From: Humulus lupulus
Lineage: Eukaryota > Streptophyta > Magnoliopsida > Rosales > Cannabaceae
Direction: 5' to 3'
DNA length: 64,000 nt
Assembly: GCF_963169125.1 (NCBI RefSeq)
Contig: NC_084795.1
Span: forward strand, 93,120,911 to 93,184,910
A model generated the notes under the pieces. The model saw nothing but the letters and a program-made list of their open reading frames with translations. It was not told the origin of the DNA and searched no databases. Position numbers and translations under genes: made by a program. Of the stretch, positions 43,490 to 54,571 are shown in pieces. Positions within the stretch are counted from its first letter, which is position 1; each line of letters opens with the position of its first letter.

Positions 43490-45107
43490 TCAATCGTGAA
43501 TCTCTTTAGGGAGTTTAAGTCCCATCCCTTGAGATGATGTAGCCACTAAATCCCTCGTTAGTGGCTTAGTGAAAGGATCCGCCAGATTTTCACTTGTTCT
43601 CACATAGGATATTGAGATGACTCATCTTTGAATCAATTCTCTTACATATCCATGTCTTAGACTAATATGTTTAGACTTCCCATTATACACTCCGCTGTAT
43701 GCTCTAGCCAATGTCGCTTGGCTATCACAATGTATCGATATAGTGGATACATTCTCATTGATTATAGGTATCTCTATCAACAGATCCCTTAACCATTCGG
43801 CCTCTTTGCTGGTAGCAACTAGAGCTATAAACTTTGCTTCCATAGTGGAATGAGATATATAGGTTTGTTTCTTGGAACCCCAAGAAATTGCACCCCCACC
43901 AAGTGTAAATACCCAACCAATTGTGGACAAGTTGTCCCCAAGATTGGATATCCACTTTGCATCTGTATATCCTTCTAAGATTGAAGGAAATTTGGAGTAA
44001 TGAAGGCTTAGTCCTTTGGTTTTCTTGAGATAACCTAGGACTCTTCCAATCACCTTACAATGATCCACACTTGGATTACTTGTAAACCTACTAAGTTTAC
44101 TCACCACAAATGCTATATCAGGTCTAGTACATTGGGCAGCGTACATTAGACTTCCTATAGCACTAGTGTACTCCAATTGAGCCACCGCTCTTCCTTAATT
44201 ATTCTCTAGTTTTACACTATGATCGAATGGAGTATTGGCATCATTAACCTTGAGATGGTTAAATTTGTTCAATACTTTCTCAACATAGTGGGCTTTCCCT
44301 AACGCAAAATCCCCATTATGTATCTTTACTTTGATACCAAGTATGGTGTCAACTTCTCCAAGATCGTTCATCTTGAAGGTTGATGATAGAAACCTCTTCG
44401 TTTCTTCTATCCCTTTCATGCTATCACTTAGAATAAGCATGTAATCCACATGTAAGCAAGCAATGATCACATATCCCTTACAAGTTTTGGAATACAAACA
44501 CTTGTCTCCATTGTTATGTCTAAACCCATTAGACATGATGGCTTGATCAAATTTCTCATGCCATTGCTTAGGAGCTTGTTTCAATCCATATAAGGATTTT
44601 ACAAGTCTACATACTTTATGTTCATATTTTGGTAGAACAAACCCTTTGGGTTGTTCCATATAGACCTCCTCATTGAGGTCACCATTAAGGAATGTCGTTT
44701 TGACATCCATTTGATGAACATACAAGTTGTGTATAGAAGCTAAAGCGAACAAAATTATTATAGAAGTTATTCTTGCAACAGGCGCATAGGTATCGAAATA
44801 ATCTATACCCACTTTTTTACCTAAACGCTTTAGCTACTAATCTAGCTTTAAAGGTTTGGATAGAGCCATCAGTGTGGTATTTTCTCCTAAATACCCACTT
44901 ACACCCAATTGGCTTAGACCCCGGTGGGAGGTCTACTAATTCCCAAGTGTTGTTGGAAAGAATTGAATCCATCTCATCATTGATGGCTTCTTTCCACAAT
45001 GCACTATCTCTTGATTGCATAGCTTCTCTATAAGTCTTAGGGACATCCTCAATGAGAAGTACAATAGGAATTTTCCTAATGACTTCCTCTCTATTTCCTT
45101 CTACCAT
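43490..45107 (-). pseudogene. Copia-D reverse transcriptase and RNase H
   Basis: RT begins with WKEAINDEMDSILSNNTWEL (about 45010-44951) and GCKWVFRRKYHTDG. A stop/frameshift at about 44815 precedes DYFDTYAPVARITSI. The diagnostic QMDVKTTFLNGDLNEEVYMEQ block and YGLKQAP follow. The active site reads LHVDYMLI (about 44460-44437) instead of the usual VDD, so the second catalytic Asp is Tyr. RNase H (about 44180-43620) has [27 protein letters not shown] and [11 protein letters not shown] with the acidic residues in place. A TGA at about 43619 interrupts the last stretch, which continues (VRTSENLADPFTKPLTRDLV) to the natural stop at 43490-43492. It is an inactive polymerase. Confidence 0.92.
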
Positions 45108-45122
45108 GTAGAATGAAATTCG

Positions 45123-46384
45123 TCAAGAATCAATCTCATCCACTACTAGACTTTTCTCATTATTTTTTAGCCTTTGACTTCTTCTTAGTTCAAAATGTTG
45201 CTTTACATTCTTTTGAGAATTCTCCTCTTGAGAATCAATTTTGGATGTAGAAGCTTGAGAATTGTTCTCATATACTAAATTCTCCTTTAGAGATGTTGAA
45301 GCTTGAGAATTGTTGTTACATAACATGTTCTCAAAGAATTCAACTTCTCTAGATTCAATCACAATATTAGACTCTAAGTCTAATAGCCTATAAGCTTTGC
45401 TATTGTTGGCATAACCAACAAAAGCACACTTTATGGCTCTTGAACCTAACTTTGTTCTATTAGGTTCATTTTTCTTGCAATATGCAAGACACCCCCACAC
45501 ATTGAAGTACCCTATGTTGGGTTTTCTTCCTTTCCATAACTTATATGGAGATATCTCATTTTTCTTCATCGATATTCGATTAAGAATGTGAAAAGTGGTT
45601 AAAAGCGCTTCACCCCATAAGTTGAAGTTCAACTTAGAAAATACCAACATAGAATTTATCATCTCTAAATAAGTCCTATTTTGCCTTTCGGCAACACCAT
45701 TGTGTTGTGGTGTATAAGGTGCGGTGCACTCATGAATTATACCATTTTCTTCACAAAATGTATTGAATTCATTAGAGAAGTACTCTCCTCCTCTATCACT
45801 TCTTAGCATCTTAATATTTTTATTTAGTTGATTTTCAACTTCTAATTTATATAATTTAAAAGCATCAAAAGTTTAATCTTTATGCTTTACAAGAAACACA
45901 TAGGTATATCTATAAAAATCATCTATAAAATTAAGAAAATACCTTTTACCACCTCTAGTTAAAACACCATTTAATTCACAAAGATCACTATGGATTAAAT
46001 ATGGTAAATTAGATGATCTTTCTACACTAGGAAATGGTTTTTTTAATCATTTTTGCCATAACACATGTTTCACATTTACCATAGTTTTTAATATTGCATG
46101 CAATCATTCCACATTTTACTACTCTTTTCATTGTTGAAAAACCTATATGCAATAGTCTAAGATGCCACAAATATATAGAATCATACTAAACAATATAGGC
46201 GGAATTTGCATTTTTATTGATAACATTGAAAGTTACATCATTGGTGCATAATTTAACCATACCCTCACAAGAGTACCCATTTCCCAAAAATACATTTGAT
46301 TCGATAAGTATAAGTTTACTAGACTCATAAATGGCTTTAATGTCGGGCTTGCCAAGCAAATCACCACTTACCAAGTTTCTACTC
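45123..46384 (-). pseudogene. Copia-D integrase
   Basis: After the GAG-pre-integrase stretch (LLGKPDIKAIYESSKLILIE, about 46362-46300), the HHCC motif appears with HLRLLHIG and C-x2-C (CETC). The D,D,E core includes SDRGGEY (about 45800) and the Glu in PQHNGVAERQNRTY (about 45710-45668). Stops at about 46184 and 45872 and a frameshift near 46040 break the frame. The C-terminal extension (KLGSRAIKCAFVGYANNSKA) and a Ser/Asn/Gln-rich linker follow to 45123. This order (IN before RT) defines Copia. Confidence 0.88.
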
Positions 46385-48766
46385 TGTAATGCCCCGAATT
46401 CTCCGATGTGTTTAATGGCAGGATTAGTAGGCCGGGAGGGCCATACTTGTTTAATTATGCCATTAAATGATAATATGCATGTATGTGTGGATTATATTAT
46501 AATATGATGTTAAATGCATGCATGTGAGTCCACATTTTAATTACAGGGGTGTGATGGTAATTTGGCCCGTTGAGGGTATAATTGTATATTTGTATGCATG
46601 TCGATGATATATGTTGAGACCACATTATAATGTGGGTTTGTTCAAGCTATTCGACATGAGACGATCTTGGAATATTGATTAGCGGTCTAGTCACAACAGG
46701 TTTAAGTTAGGGGCTCGGGATGAGTCTCGGGGTGATTTTAAGGATTAGACCGTTGCCGGGAATTAAAGGGTAACGGGATATGAATTATTGGTGTTTGAGA
46801 TTATTGAGAATAGCGGGAATTGGAGAGCGTTAATTATGATTAATGAGATAGGTGGAAAATACCAATTTTTCCCTTGGGAGCCTTTAGAAACTTTGAATTG
46901 ACCTAGGGGTATTATGGTCATTTCACCTCTAGGATAGATATAACCATTTTGGATGTGGAAGAAGAGAGAAAACAGAGCAACCTGGAGAGCCTTCCCGTAC
47001 CATATTTTTCTTCAGTTTCCTTTGGGATTTTTGAACCATTCTTGAGGATTCAAGCTTGGGAAGTAAGCCTTGGGAGTTTGGGAGTATGTTCCACCCTTGA
47101 AGAGCATCATAAGCTGAGCTTTGGGTAAGTTTTTAACCATTGAATTCCCTGGTTTTCCCTGTTTTAGTTCTGTTTTGCAGTTGTGAATTCTAGGTTGAGA
47201 TCTTGGTTTTGATGGGAGTTTTGGCTAAGGTTCTTATGGTTGTGATGTTTGGGATATGTTAGGTTGGTTTTTGGGTTCTTTTGGCACCAAAAATGGGATT
47301 TGGAAGCATTGGAATCAGGTTAGAATCGAAGGAGATGAAGAAGGAGGTTTCAGGGGGCATCTGGTCTGGAGGTAGCGCTATAGCACCCACCCTAGGGCGC
47401 TACAGCGCTACACAGGGGTCTTTTGGGCATGTTGGGGGTTCTGAGTATAGCGTTGGGGTGCTAGGGATCAGCGCTGTAGCGCTACTCTGTTCCTTCAAAG
47501 TCCCGTTTTGAGTGTTTTTAAGGGTTTTTGACTTGGGGTTTCAATCCTTAAGGCCCGGGATCGAATCTACTCACCGTGTAGGCATGTTTCGAGGTCCCGA
47601 GAGTGGTGCTTAGGTCAAGACCCTATCCATGTTGATTCTCATTAATGGAGGTTATAATTGGTTGTGACTAGGTAACCGCTAAGGAACCAAAAGATCGATC
47701 GTTCTCTGGAGTCGTTCTTATAATATTTCTCGCTCGAACCTGAGGTAAGGAAACTGCACCCTGTGTATATATGACATGCGTATTTGTTATTGAGGCATGT
47801 TGATTGATAAATTTGGAAATGGATTGCATACTAAATGCTAGTAAATAATGCTTACTTGTACATGGCACTGACTAGTTAGGGACACTGACCTAAGAGTCAG
47901 AAACAGCATAAACGTCCTGAACGCAAGGCCGAATGAAGATTAGATCTAATCAATATTAGCATTGAATGGCTCAAAGGCATTAATGCTGGACCGATCCTAA
48001 GGTCGATGAAACTTATAAGCGCTTGGCTAGTCTAAGACTAGTTACTCAGAGCCAGCGCCTAAGGCCCAAGTCACCTCTTGTCACATGGCTAGGGAACGAT
48101 GTTCCAGGGTTATGACTCTATGGTCATGAGGAAGGTTATGTTGGTGACCAGTCACCATGCGCCTATCCTGGTCAAGCGAATGAAAGGTTTACTTACCTGT
48201 TAAGCCCCGGTGACCCTATCGTCACAAGGCTCAAGGGGGCTATTCCCAATTTAGTGACTTTTGCGACTGTCACCCATCTGTTTTGGACTAATAGTCCTGA
48301 ATGATTATTATGATCAATGTTGATATTATATCATGCTATATTGTGTTTTCTTGCTGGGCCTCGGCTCATGGGTGCTATGTGGTGCAGGTAAAGGGAAAGA
48401 AAAGCTCACCCAGCCTTGAGTGGAGAGCTTAGGTGGTGATGTGTACATATGCGACCGCTTGACCACCACGGCCAAGGAGTTCTCAGAGGAACTAGGGGGT
48501 TTACCCTATTTTTGCCGCTTAGGTCAGCGGGGTTATAAATTTAAAAATAGTAATGACCTTTTTATATTATAAATAACGTGTAAATGTTTTGAATAGCTCA
48601 TGAGCAGTTATATACTTAATAAAATATATCTTTTCCTTTTTATTGTTTTTCCACCTTAACCTGCTAATAACACTTAGAACACGTTTTAACCAAAGGACTC
48701 GGGTAGCGGGTCAAATTTCTGATTCACCGATCACCATAACTGTTCTGCGGTAACCAGGGCATTACA
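46385..48766. mobile_element. Solo LTR G, 2.38 kb, Tekay/Del-like
   Basis: It starts TGTAATGCCC and ends GGGCATTACA, exact inverted ends of 10 bases, and is flanked by TACTC at 46380-46384 and 48767-48771. The Copia-D protein resumes across the site. It has no coding sequence, which with the TG...CA ends and 5-bp duplication indicates a solo LTR. The long length and the TGTAATG...CATTACA ends remind me of Tekay/Del chromovirus LTRs, an inference only. It contains three GTAGCGCT-type palindromic segments (47372-47385, 47395-47411, 47469-47485). Confidence 0.88.
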
Positions 48767-49894
48767 TACTCATTTCGGGAACATAAAGCACATTCACTAA
48801 TGTAACTTTCTTGACAAAGGTGAAAAAGACTTCAATGGTACCATTGCCGAGTACCTTGGATTTGCCCTCATTGCCCATTTGAATCTCATGGTTGCCCTTT
48901 GACTCTTCAAAGATCTTGAACAATGATTTTTCATAGGTGACATGGACGGTGGCACATGTATCATACCACCACCCTTTCACCTTGCCTTGGACTGCATTCA
49001 CCTCACTAAGGGTAGCAACTATGTTTTCCTCTTGAGTTGCGTTCACCTTAGGTCCTTGTTGGTCTTTTCTATGCCTACACTTTCTAGCATAGTGACCATT
49101 TTTCCCACACACAAAGCAAGGACCTTTCTCGCCCTTAAACTTGTTTGGTTTGGTTTTTGGAACCAAAGGTTTCTCGTTACCCTTTTTCCTTTTTTTTTGG
49201 GATGTTTTGGTTGTGACACCGCATTTGCTTTGGAAGTCTCTTCATTAGACCCCTCCACAAGTTTATCTCTACATATCGATTCCTCTTCGATTCAAATATG
49301 TTTTTGGATTTCCTCCAAAGAATAATCCTCATTTTTATGAAGGATTCTTTTCCTATAGCTCTTCCAAGTTGGTGGTAATTTAGCCACTATAGCACCAACT
49401 TGAAAGGCCTTGGGAAGCTCAATCTTTAGCACTTTCAATTTTTTAACAATAATTTGCAATTCATGTATTTGAGGAAGCATGGATTTATTACCAAAAAATT
49501 TGAAATCAAAATATTGCGATATCAAAAACTTTTTGGTGCCTTCCTCTTCCACCTTGAATTTTGTTTCAAGTTCATCCCATATCTCCTTTTCCGATTTGGT
49601 CTCGATGTAGAGGTCATAGAGCCTATCAGATAGGGCGTTGAGGATATGACCCCTACAAAGAAGATTGTCCTCCTCCCTCTTCCTTCTTTTCTCCACCACC
49701 TCGGGAGTGTCTTTGTCGAATGGCATTGGGAGAGGTTCTAGAGTGGATTCTAGAATGTAGGCGATTTTGAGAGTGGTTAAAAGAAACCTCACCTTGTCTT
49801 GCCATCTAGTAAAATTGGACCCATCAAACCTATCCAATAGCACTAGGTCTTGATTCATGATCTTGATGGTCTCTCCTTCCATTGAAACAAACAA
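48767..49894 (-). pseudogene. Copia-D gag and protease
   Basis: The start is ATG at 49894 or 49879. The gag core shows LVLLDRFDGSNFTRWQDKVR (about 49855-49796) and LETKFKVEEEGTKKFLISQY. TGA at about 49290 (HI-stop-IEEES) and a frame change in an A run near 49191-49200 follow. The zinc knuckle is CFVCGKNGHYARKC (C-x2-C-x4-H-x4-C, about 49112-49071). The protease active site is WWYDTCATVHVTYEKSLF (about 48975-48922), with D-T-C where D-T/S-G is usual; I think this variant is typical of some plant Copia families. The reading frame is cut at 48771 by solo LTR G. Confidence 0.9.
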
Positions 49895-49909
49895 GGGTAA
49901 GCTTTTGAA

Positions 49910-51076
49910 TGTTAGGAAAATATGTATTGCCTCAATGGAAATAAGTAAGATAATACAACTCTATGCAATAATATTACAAATAAATATTGATTGATTAAAT
50001 AAAGTTACAACTCTATAACTGAAAAAAATACAAATAAACAAAGAAGAAGAAGAAGAAGAAGAAGAGAATCGTGAAAGATATAATTCTAAACAAAAGATTA
50101 CAAGTAAAGTAAAGGTGTTTGAAACAAAAGAAAAGAACATTACAACTCTTAAACAAAAGTTACAAGTAAATAGAAAATGAAAATAAGAAGAAAGCAATAG
50201 AGAAAAAGGTAAGAACAAAACAAAAGGAAACTCTCACTTGCACAACCTAAGTGAAGATTGTTGGGGATCAACAACTTGAACAATGTTTAAAACCTTTGTC
50301 TAAAAGCTTATTTCCCCCTAACTCAAGCACTAAGGGATCTCTCACAAATTTTGGAAATGCTTTCTGGAATAATCAAGCCTCAAGGTGTTTCTAGCCAAGT
50401 GATCTAATGGATAGAAATGTTGTGTCTTACAAGTGAGCAATAGGCTCCTATTTATAGAGTTTTGAGACACCCTTTGAATTTCAAATTCCACCAACCCCTT
50501 GGCTATTATCAATGATTAATTGGATGTTTATGGAATTAAAATAGAGATTTGGGAGTTACTTGGCTGTTGGAAACGTTCAAAATTGATAAAACCGAAGTTT
50601 AGAAAATGGTGTCAGCCGCTCAGGTCGCGGCCCACGGTGTGTTTTTTGCCTATTTTTGCCTCTTGGGTCACGGCCTGAGTTTTTCAGGCCGCGACCCAAG
50701 ACGTTTTTTCAGCAACCAATTTTCCAAACTTGCCAAAACGTTCCAAATTCATTCCCACTTGATTTTGTAACTTCCATACACATTATGGGAGTTAAAATCA
50801 CATCTCTATCAGCCATTTCACATATGGCTTTAAGAAATTCATCTCAATATTGTGTAACAACAAATATACACAATAATGGGTAACATTTGGAAGTTACAAA
50901 TGACTGAATTTGTAACACCAAATATGTTACACATTTGGATATTTCACGTATATTTAAATAATGTAACTCTCTATTAAATGTTACAATATGTGACACTCTT
51001 TGTCACATTTATTTAATCTAATACATTGTATTATAAAATAATATAATTTTACATTATATTATAAAATAATATAACA
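49910..51076 (-). repeat. Copia-D 5' LTR
   Basis: This 1,167-bp LTR is near-identical to that at 41701-42880, with a shorter GAAGAA tract and small indels. The minus-strand TATA box is at 50456-50449. The alternating GC-rich triad is at 50620-50634, 50664-50678 and 50684-50698. Only about 15-30 bases separate it from the gag start, and they do not contain a recognisable TGG-type primer site. Confidence 0.93.
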
Positions 51077-51136
51077 CATATATGTAGAGATTATTAATAT
51101 AAATATTTATATATACTATAGAACTGTAATTCATTC

Positions 51137-51948
51137 TTTTACACCCAGATTTCGAGATAAGAAGTTATGACCCCGAAAACTGGGCTCGTCAGGTGTGAGC
51201 TCGAAACATATGCGGTCATCATATGATCCAACCGTCGAACCTCTTTGAACGACCTCCAGGATGTGTAGCCTTGAATATTCTCTGAGCTTGCAATGGCATG
51301 GTACGACACTTGAATATATTTTTTGCTGATTGCCTTCAAGCGAGGTGGTTCAAGCGAGGGAAGTACAAGCTCGAATGTGACAACATCGTCTGCATATACC
51401 TGTTCCGAGCATAAGCGAAGCTGGGCAGTGAGCTCGTGAATGAATTATGGTCTTAGAAAACTCAATGCCAATTACCGATCTCGCAGATTTGATGAATCAT
51501 CTGGGATAATCAGTTACGTATGAACACATTTATTGTTGTACAATCCCTATATCTAAGGGATATCATTTAATCTGCTTTACGTTCCCGATTATCATGGGAC
51601 ATTTTCATGTATGTAGGATGTCAATTAAATCCTATCATTTAATGCACTATATTAATTGATTTACAGAATATCTTCCCGAAATATGGGGGAATGAATTCTG
51701 CAACCTTCTCTGGGCAATAAATCCTATCATTTGTAAAGGACCGATTTCTGATTTCTTGAGAGAAAACTCTAGGCAATTCTTCTCTGAAAAGTTCCCAGGA
51801 GACTCCCAAGTCTTAGTAACACAGACTCGTGGACTAGCCAAAGTTAACTGCTGAGGTAAAAATCCTCTGGTTTCCTTCTTCATTCATTTGCACCAATATT
51901 TCACTGTTCAATTGCTCTACTATTTAAGTGTGAAAAAAGGCGTCAACA
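51137..51948 (+). repeat. Gypsy-E 5' LTR (TATA box lost)
   Basis: This LTR is 812 bp and ends GGCGTCAACA. At the TATA position it reads CTTCTCTGGGCAATAAATCC (about 51704-51723), whereas the 3' LTR has CTCTATAAATAGAGAAGG at the same place (about 63879-63896), so a local rearrangement removed the TATA box. A hairpin TCCCGATTATCATGGGA lies near 51583-51600. Confidence 0.9.
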
Positions 51949-51951
51949 GTT

Positions 51952-51970
51952 TGGTGCTTTCATTGAGAGC
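51952..51970 (+). other. Gypsy-E primer binding site
   Basis: TGGTGCTTTCATTGAGAGC starts three bases after the LTR end, identical to the sites of Gypsy-A, -B and -C. Confidence 0.76.
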
Positions 51971-52024
51971 CATTAGGCAGTACATGTGTGAGTCTGTTCA
52001 GTTAGAGATCCTCCCGAATCAACA

Positions 52025-54571
52025 ATGGCAGCAAATGATCCCAATGTTCCTGAGGAGGAAATTTTATATAGAGCTGAGTACCCCTGACGCGCTGGAAAGC
52101 AGCCTATGGTGAATTTAGATCCTGATGAGAGGAGTGGTTCATCTGACTCTCGGGGACCACCAGCCCCCAGGGACGATGAGGACATGTACTACAATCCTGA
52201 ATGATATGTCCCGATAGTGGAGCTCGAAAATCGTCAACTGCGAAAGTAGTTGGCAGAGGCTAAGAAACGCAACGAAGAGCTAGCCAAACTAGCTGCTGAA
52301 GCGAAGGCGACTTAGGCTCCACCTCCGCTAGATGCCTAGGCTCCATCTCCGCGGGATGTTCACGTTCCACCACGTAGGCCTCGAGGACGGCCACGCAAAA
52401 ATGCTGCCACACAAAGAGCGGAGCAACCTCCACCGCCAGCGGAACAACCTGCTCCGCCGAGAACCTGGAGAAGTAACTAGGTTGAAGGCCCTGCCAACCC
52501 GACTGCGGATGCACTTGCCAAGGTAGGGAATAACCGAGCTCCCTCGGAGGCTTGCACCCAAAATCCTGGTACCGCACAGAATATGGCAGAACGCGATCGA
52601 GCAAACTCAGGGCCTTCTAGGCCCCGTAATGGATGGCAGCCATCATCACCAATAAGGCACCCACCATCATCAATAAGGCACCCACCTTCGCCAATAAGAC
52701 ACCCACTATCGCCAATAAGGCATCCCTCACCTACTCAGAGCAACGCACAACCAACCCATGGTGATAAGGAAAGGTGAGTTGGGCGAAGGCGTGGAAATGG
52801 GGAAACTACTAGGGAGCATAGGGGTCCCCAACCCACGAGAAGACAAATGTCTCGATCTCACACTATTGAGACAAGGCAACCGGCAAGAAATCCATCCTGA
52901 AACAACCATTCAATGAGCCATGTCAGTGAAGGCTCGGGTGACACTAGATCGGTTAGTATATATGACCAGGAACGTAGAAACACTAGAAATCGAGGCCCAG
53001 ATTTACGGGAGCATTTAAACCATAATCAGGGGCGTGACAATCCCCCGAATTTGGATATGAGAGACCATCTCAACGGGCGCAAGCACCCCGCACCGAGATA
53101 GGGAACTGGAGTTGTAATCAACAATAACCAGTTCCCGCTGATTAAAGTCAGACCCCCCATAGATCCAGTCCAAGAAAGGATTGAGCAATTGGAAAGAGCA
53201 TTCAGGCTCTTACAAAATGAACGGAACCGGGAGAGGGACAGTGAGTTCGATGAAGAACTCGAACCTTTTGCCCCGCACATCTCTAGCACCCCGTTCCCTC
53301 AGGGATTCAGAATTCCTCATGTCCCACCATTTGATGGGAATTCATATCCATACAATCATTTAAGTACGTTTAATACATTCATGCGAGCCAGTAATGTGGG
53401 CTACGAGCTTAGATGCATGCTGTTCCTAGCCTCGGTCACAGGACCAACAAAAAACTGGTTTGAAAAGTATAAGAGACATTCGATTGCTTCTTGGGATTAA
53501 TTATCAAGAGTTTTCAAGAAACAATTCAAGGCCATGGTCGACATTAGACCCGAGGCATCTGCCTTGACCAATGTTCGACAACAGCCAAATGAAACACTAA
53601 AGAGTTATCTCACAAGATTCAATTTGGAAGTCGCTCGAGCTCGTGATGTCGATGACAGTGGCCATTTAATGGCTATCCGAGCTGGATTAATGCCTAGAAG
53701 TCCTCTCTGGGAAGATTTGCAAAGGAAGCCAGTAAGGTCCTTAACCGAGTTCAATCGACGAGCTCAGAGGTTTGTTAATGTAGAAAAGGCGAGGTCAGCG
53801 TTGAATATAACCTCTCAACCCATAACTACAACAACAAATACAAACTCTCCCTCGACCTCGGTGGATCCTACGACCTCAAAACCTTTTGGGGACAACCCTT
53901 CTAAAAGAAAGAAAAATGAAGGGAATAATCCCAAGGCGGAAGGGGGAAAGAAGAAGAAAGGGGAAAGGTATTTCTCCGTATACAAGGTGTATACCGAGCT
54001 CAATGAGCCTCGGGAGAATATCTACCTGGCTAATGAAAACCAGGTCCCTTTCAGACGGCCTGACCTCATGAGAAACCAAAAGGCGAAAAGAGACTCCAAC
54101 AAGTACTGCAGATTCCATAGAGATATCAGACATACAACTGATGAATGCAGACAACTAAAAGATGAGATCGAAGAATTGATCTCGAGAGGATATTTCAGGC
54201 AGTATGTAAAAAGCCAGAACCCCAATCATGCTTCGACAAGCCAGAGGGAAGCAGTAGTAACACCTGCCCAGAATAATAACTCCCTAGCAAGGGAGGATGA
54301 ACGACCCCCTTCGATTGATGGAGTATATGTCATAACCATCTCGGGCGGACCACATATTGCAGGATCGGGCACGAATGCCCAGAAAAGATATGTGAATGAG
54401 TTGAAAACTGGTGACGAGTCTCCCTACGAACCCGAACCCAGAGCTCCAAAACAACAAAAGGTTGAATCTCAACCCATAACTTTTACTGAAGATGACGCAT
54501 CCCATGTACAGATCCCTCATAATGACCCGTTGGTCATTACCCTTCAACTTGTGAACAAGAGGGTACACTGA
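52025..54571 (+). pseudogene. Gypsy-E gag
   Basis: The ATG at 52025 corresponds to the Gypsy-A start. One frame runs to 54571 and is interrupted only by nonsense codons (52085, 52202, 52247, 52313, 52337, 52475 and others; TAA at 53498). The N-terminal part mirrors Gypsy-A (DDEDMYYNPE, then a short coiled coil) and contains a 21-bp minisatellite (52640-52723). DMRDHLN is at 53054-53074. The gag core includes PHISSTPFPQGFRIPHVPPF (about 53273-53332). The zinc knuckle is C-x2-H-x4-H-x4-C (about 54107-54150), with Gly before the second His changed to Arg. A TGA at 54569 replaces the Arg (CGA) that starts the protease block in Gypsy-A. Confidence 0.92.
52640..52723 (+). repeat. 21-bp minisatellite in Gypsy-E gag
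   Basis: Four 21-base units of the form CCACC-TCGCCAATAAGGCAC encode repeats of PSPIRHP in the disordered part of gag. Gypsy-A has only a short unexpanded version, so the array grew after the two subfamilies split. Confidence 0.85.

Larger units (their letters stand above)
41701..51076 (-). mobile_element. Copia-D: Ty1/Copia retrotransposon (decayed)
   Basis: LTRs at 41701-42880 and 49910-51076 both read TGTTAGGAAAATATG at their left end and ATAATATAACA at their right, flanked by CATAT (41696-41700, 51077-51081). Domain order on the minus strand is gag with CCHC knuckle, protease, integrase, RT, RNase H, that is, Copia order. The polypurine tract (AGTGGGGGAA on the minus strand) abuts the left LTR at 42881-42890. 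Solo LTR G interrupts pol. RT lacks a catalytic Asp and there are frame breaks, so it is inactive. Confidence 0.95.

Noticed and set aside
47281..47511. Reading frame inside solo LTR G
   Set aside because: Composed partly of the palindromic GTAGCGCT segments and located in an LTR; no domain.
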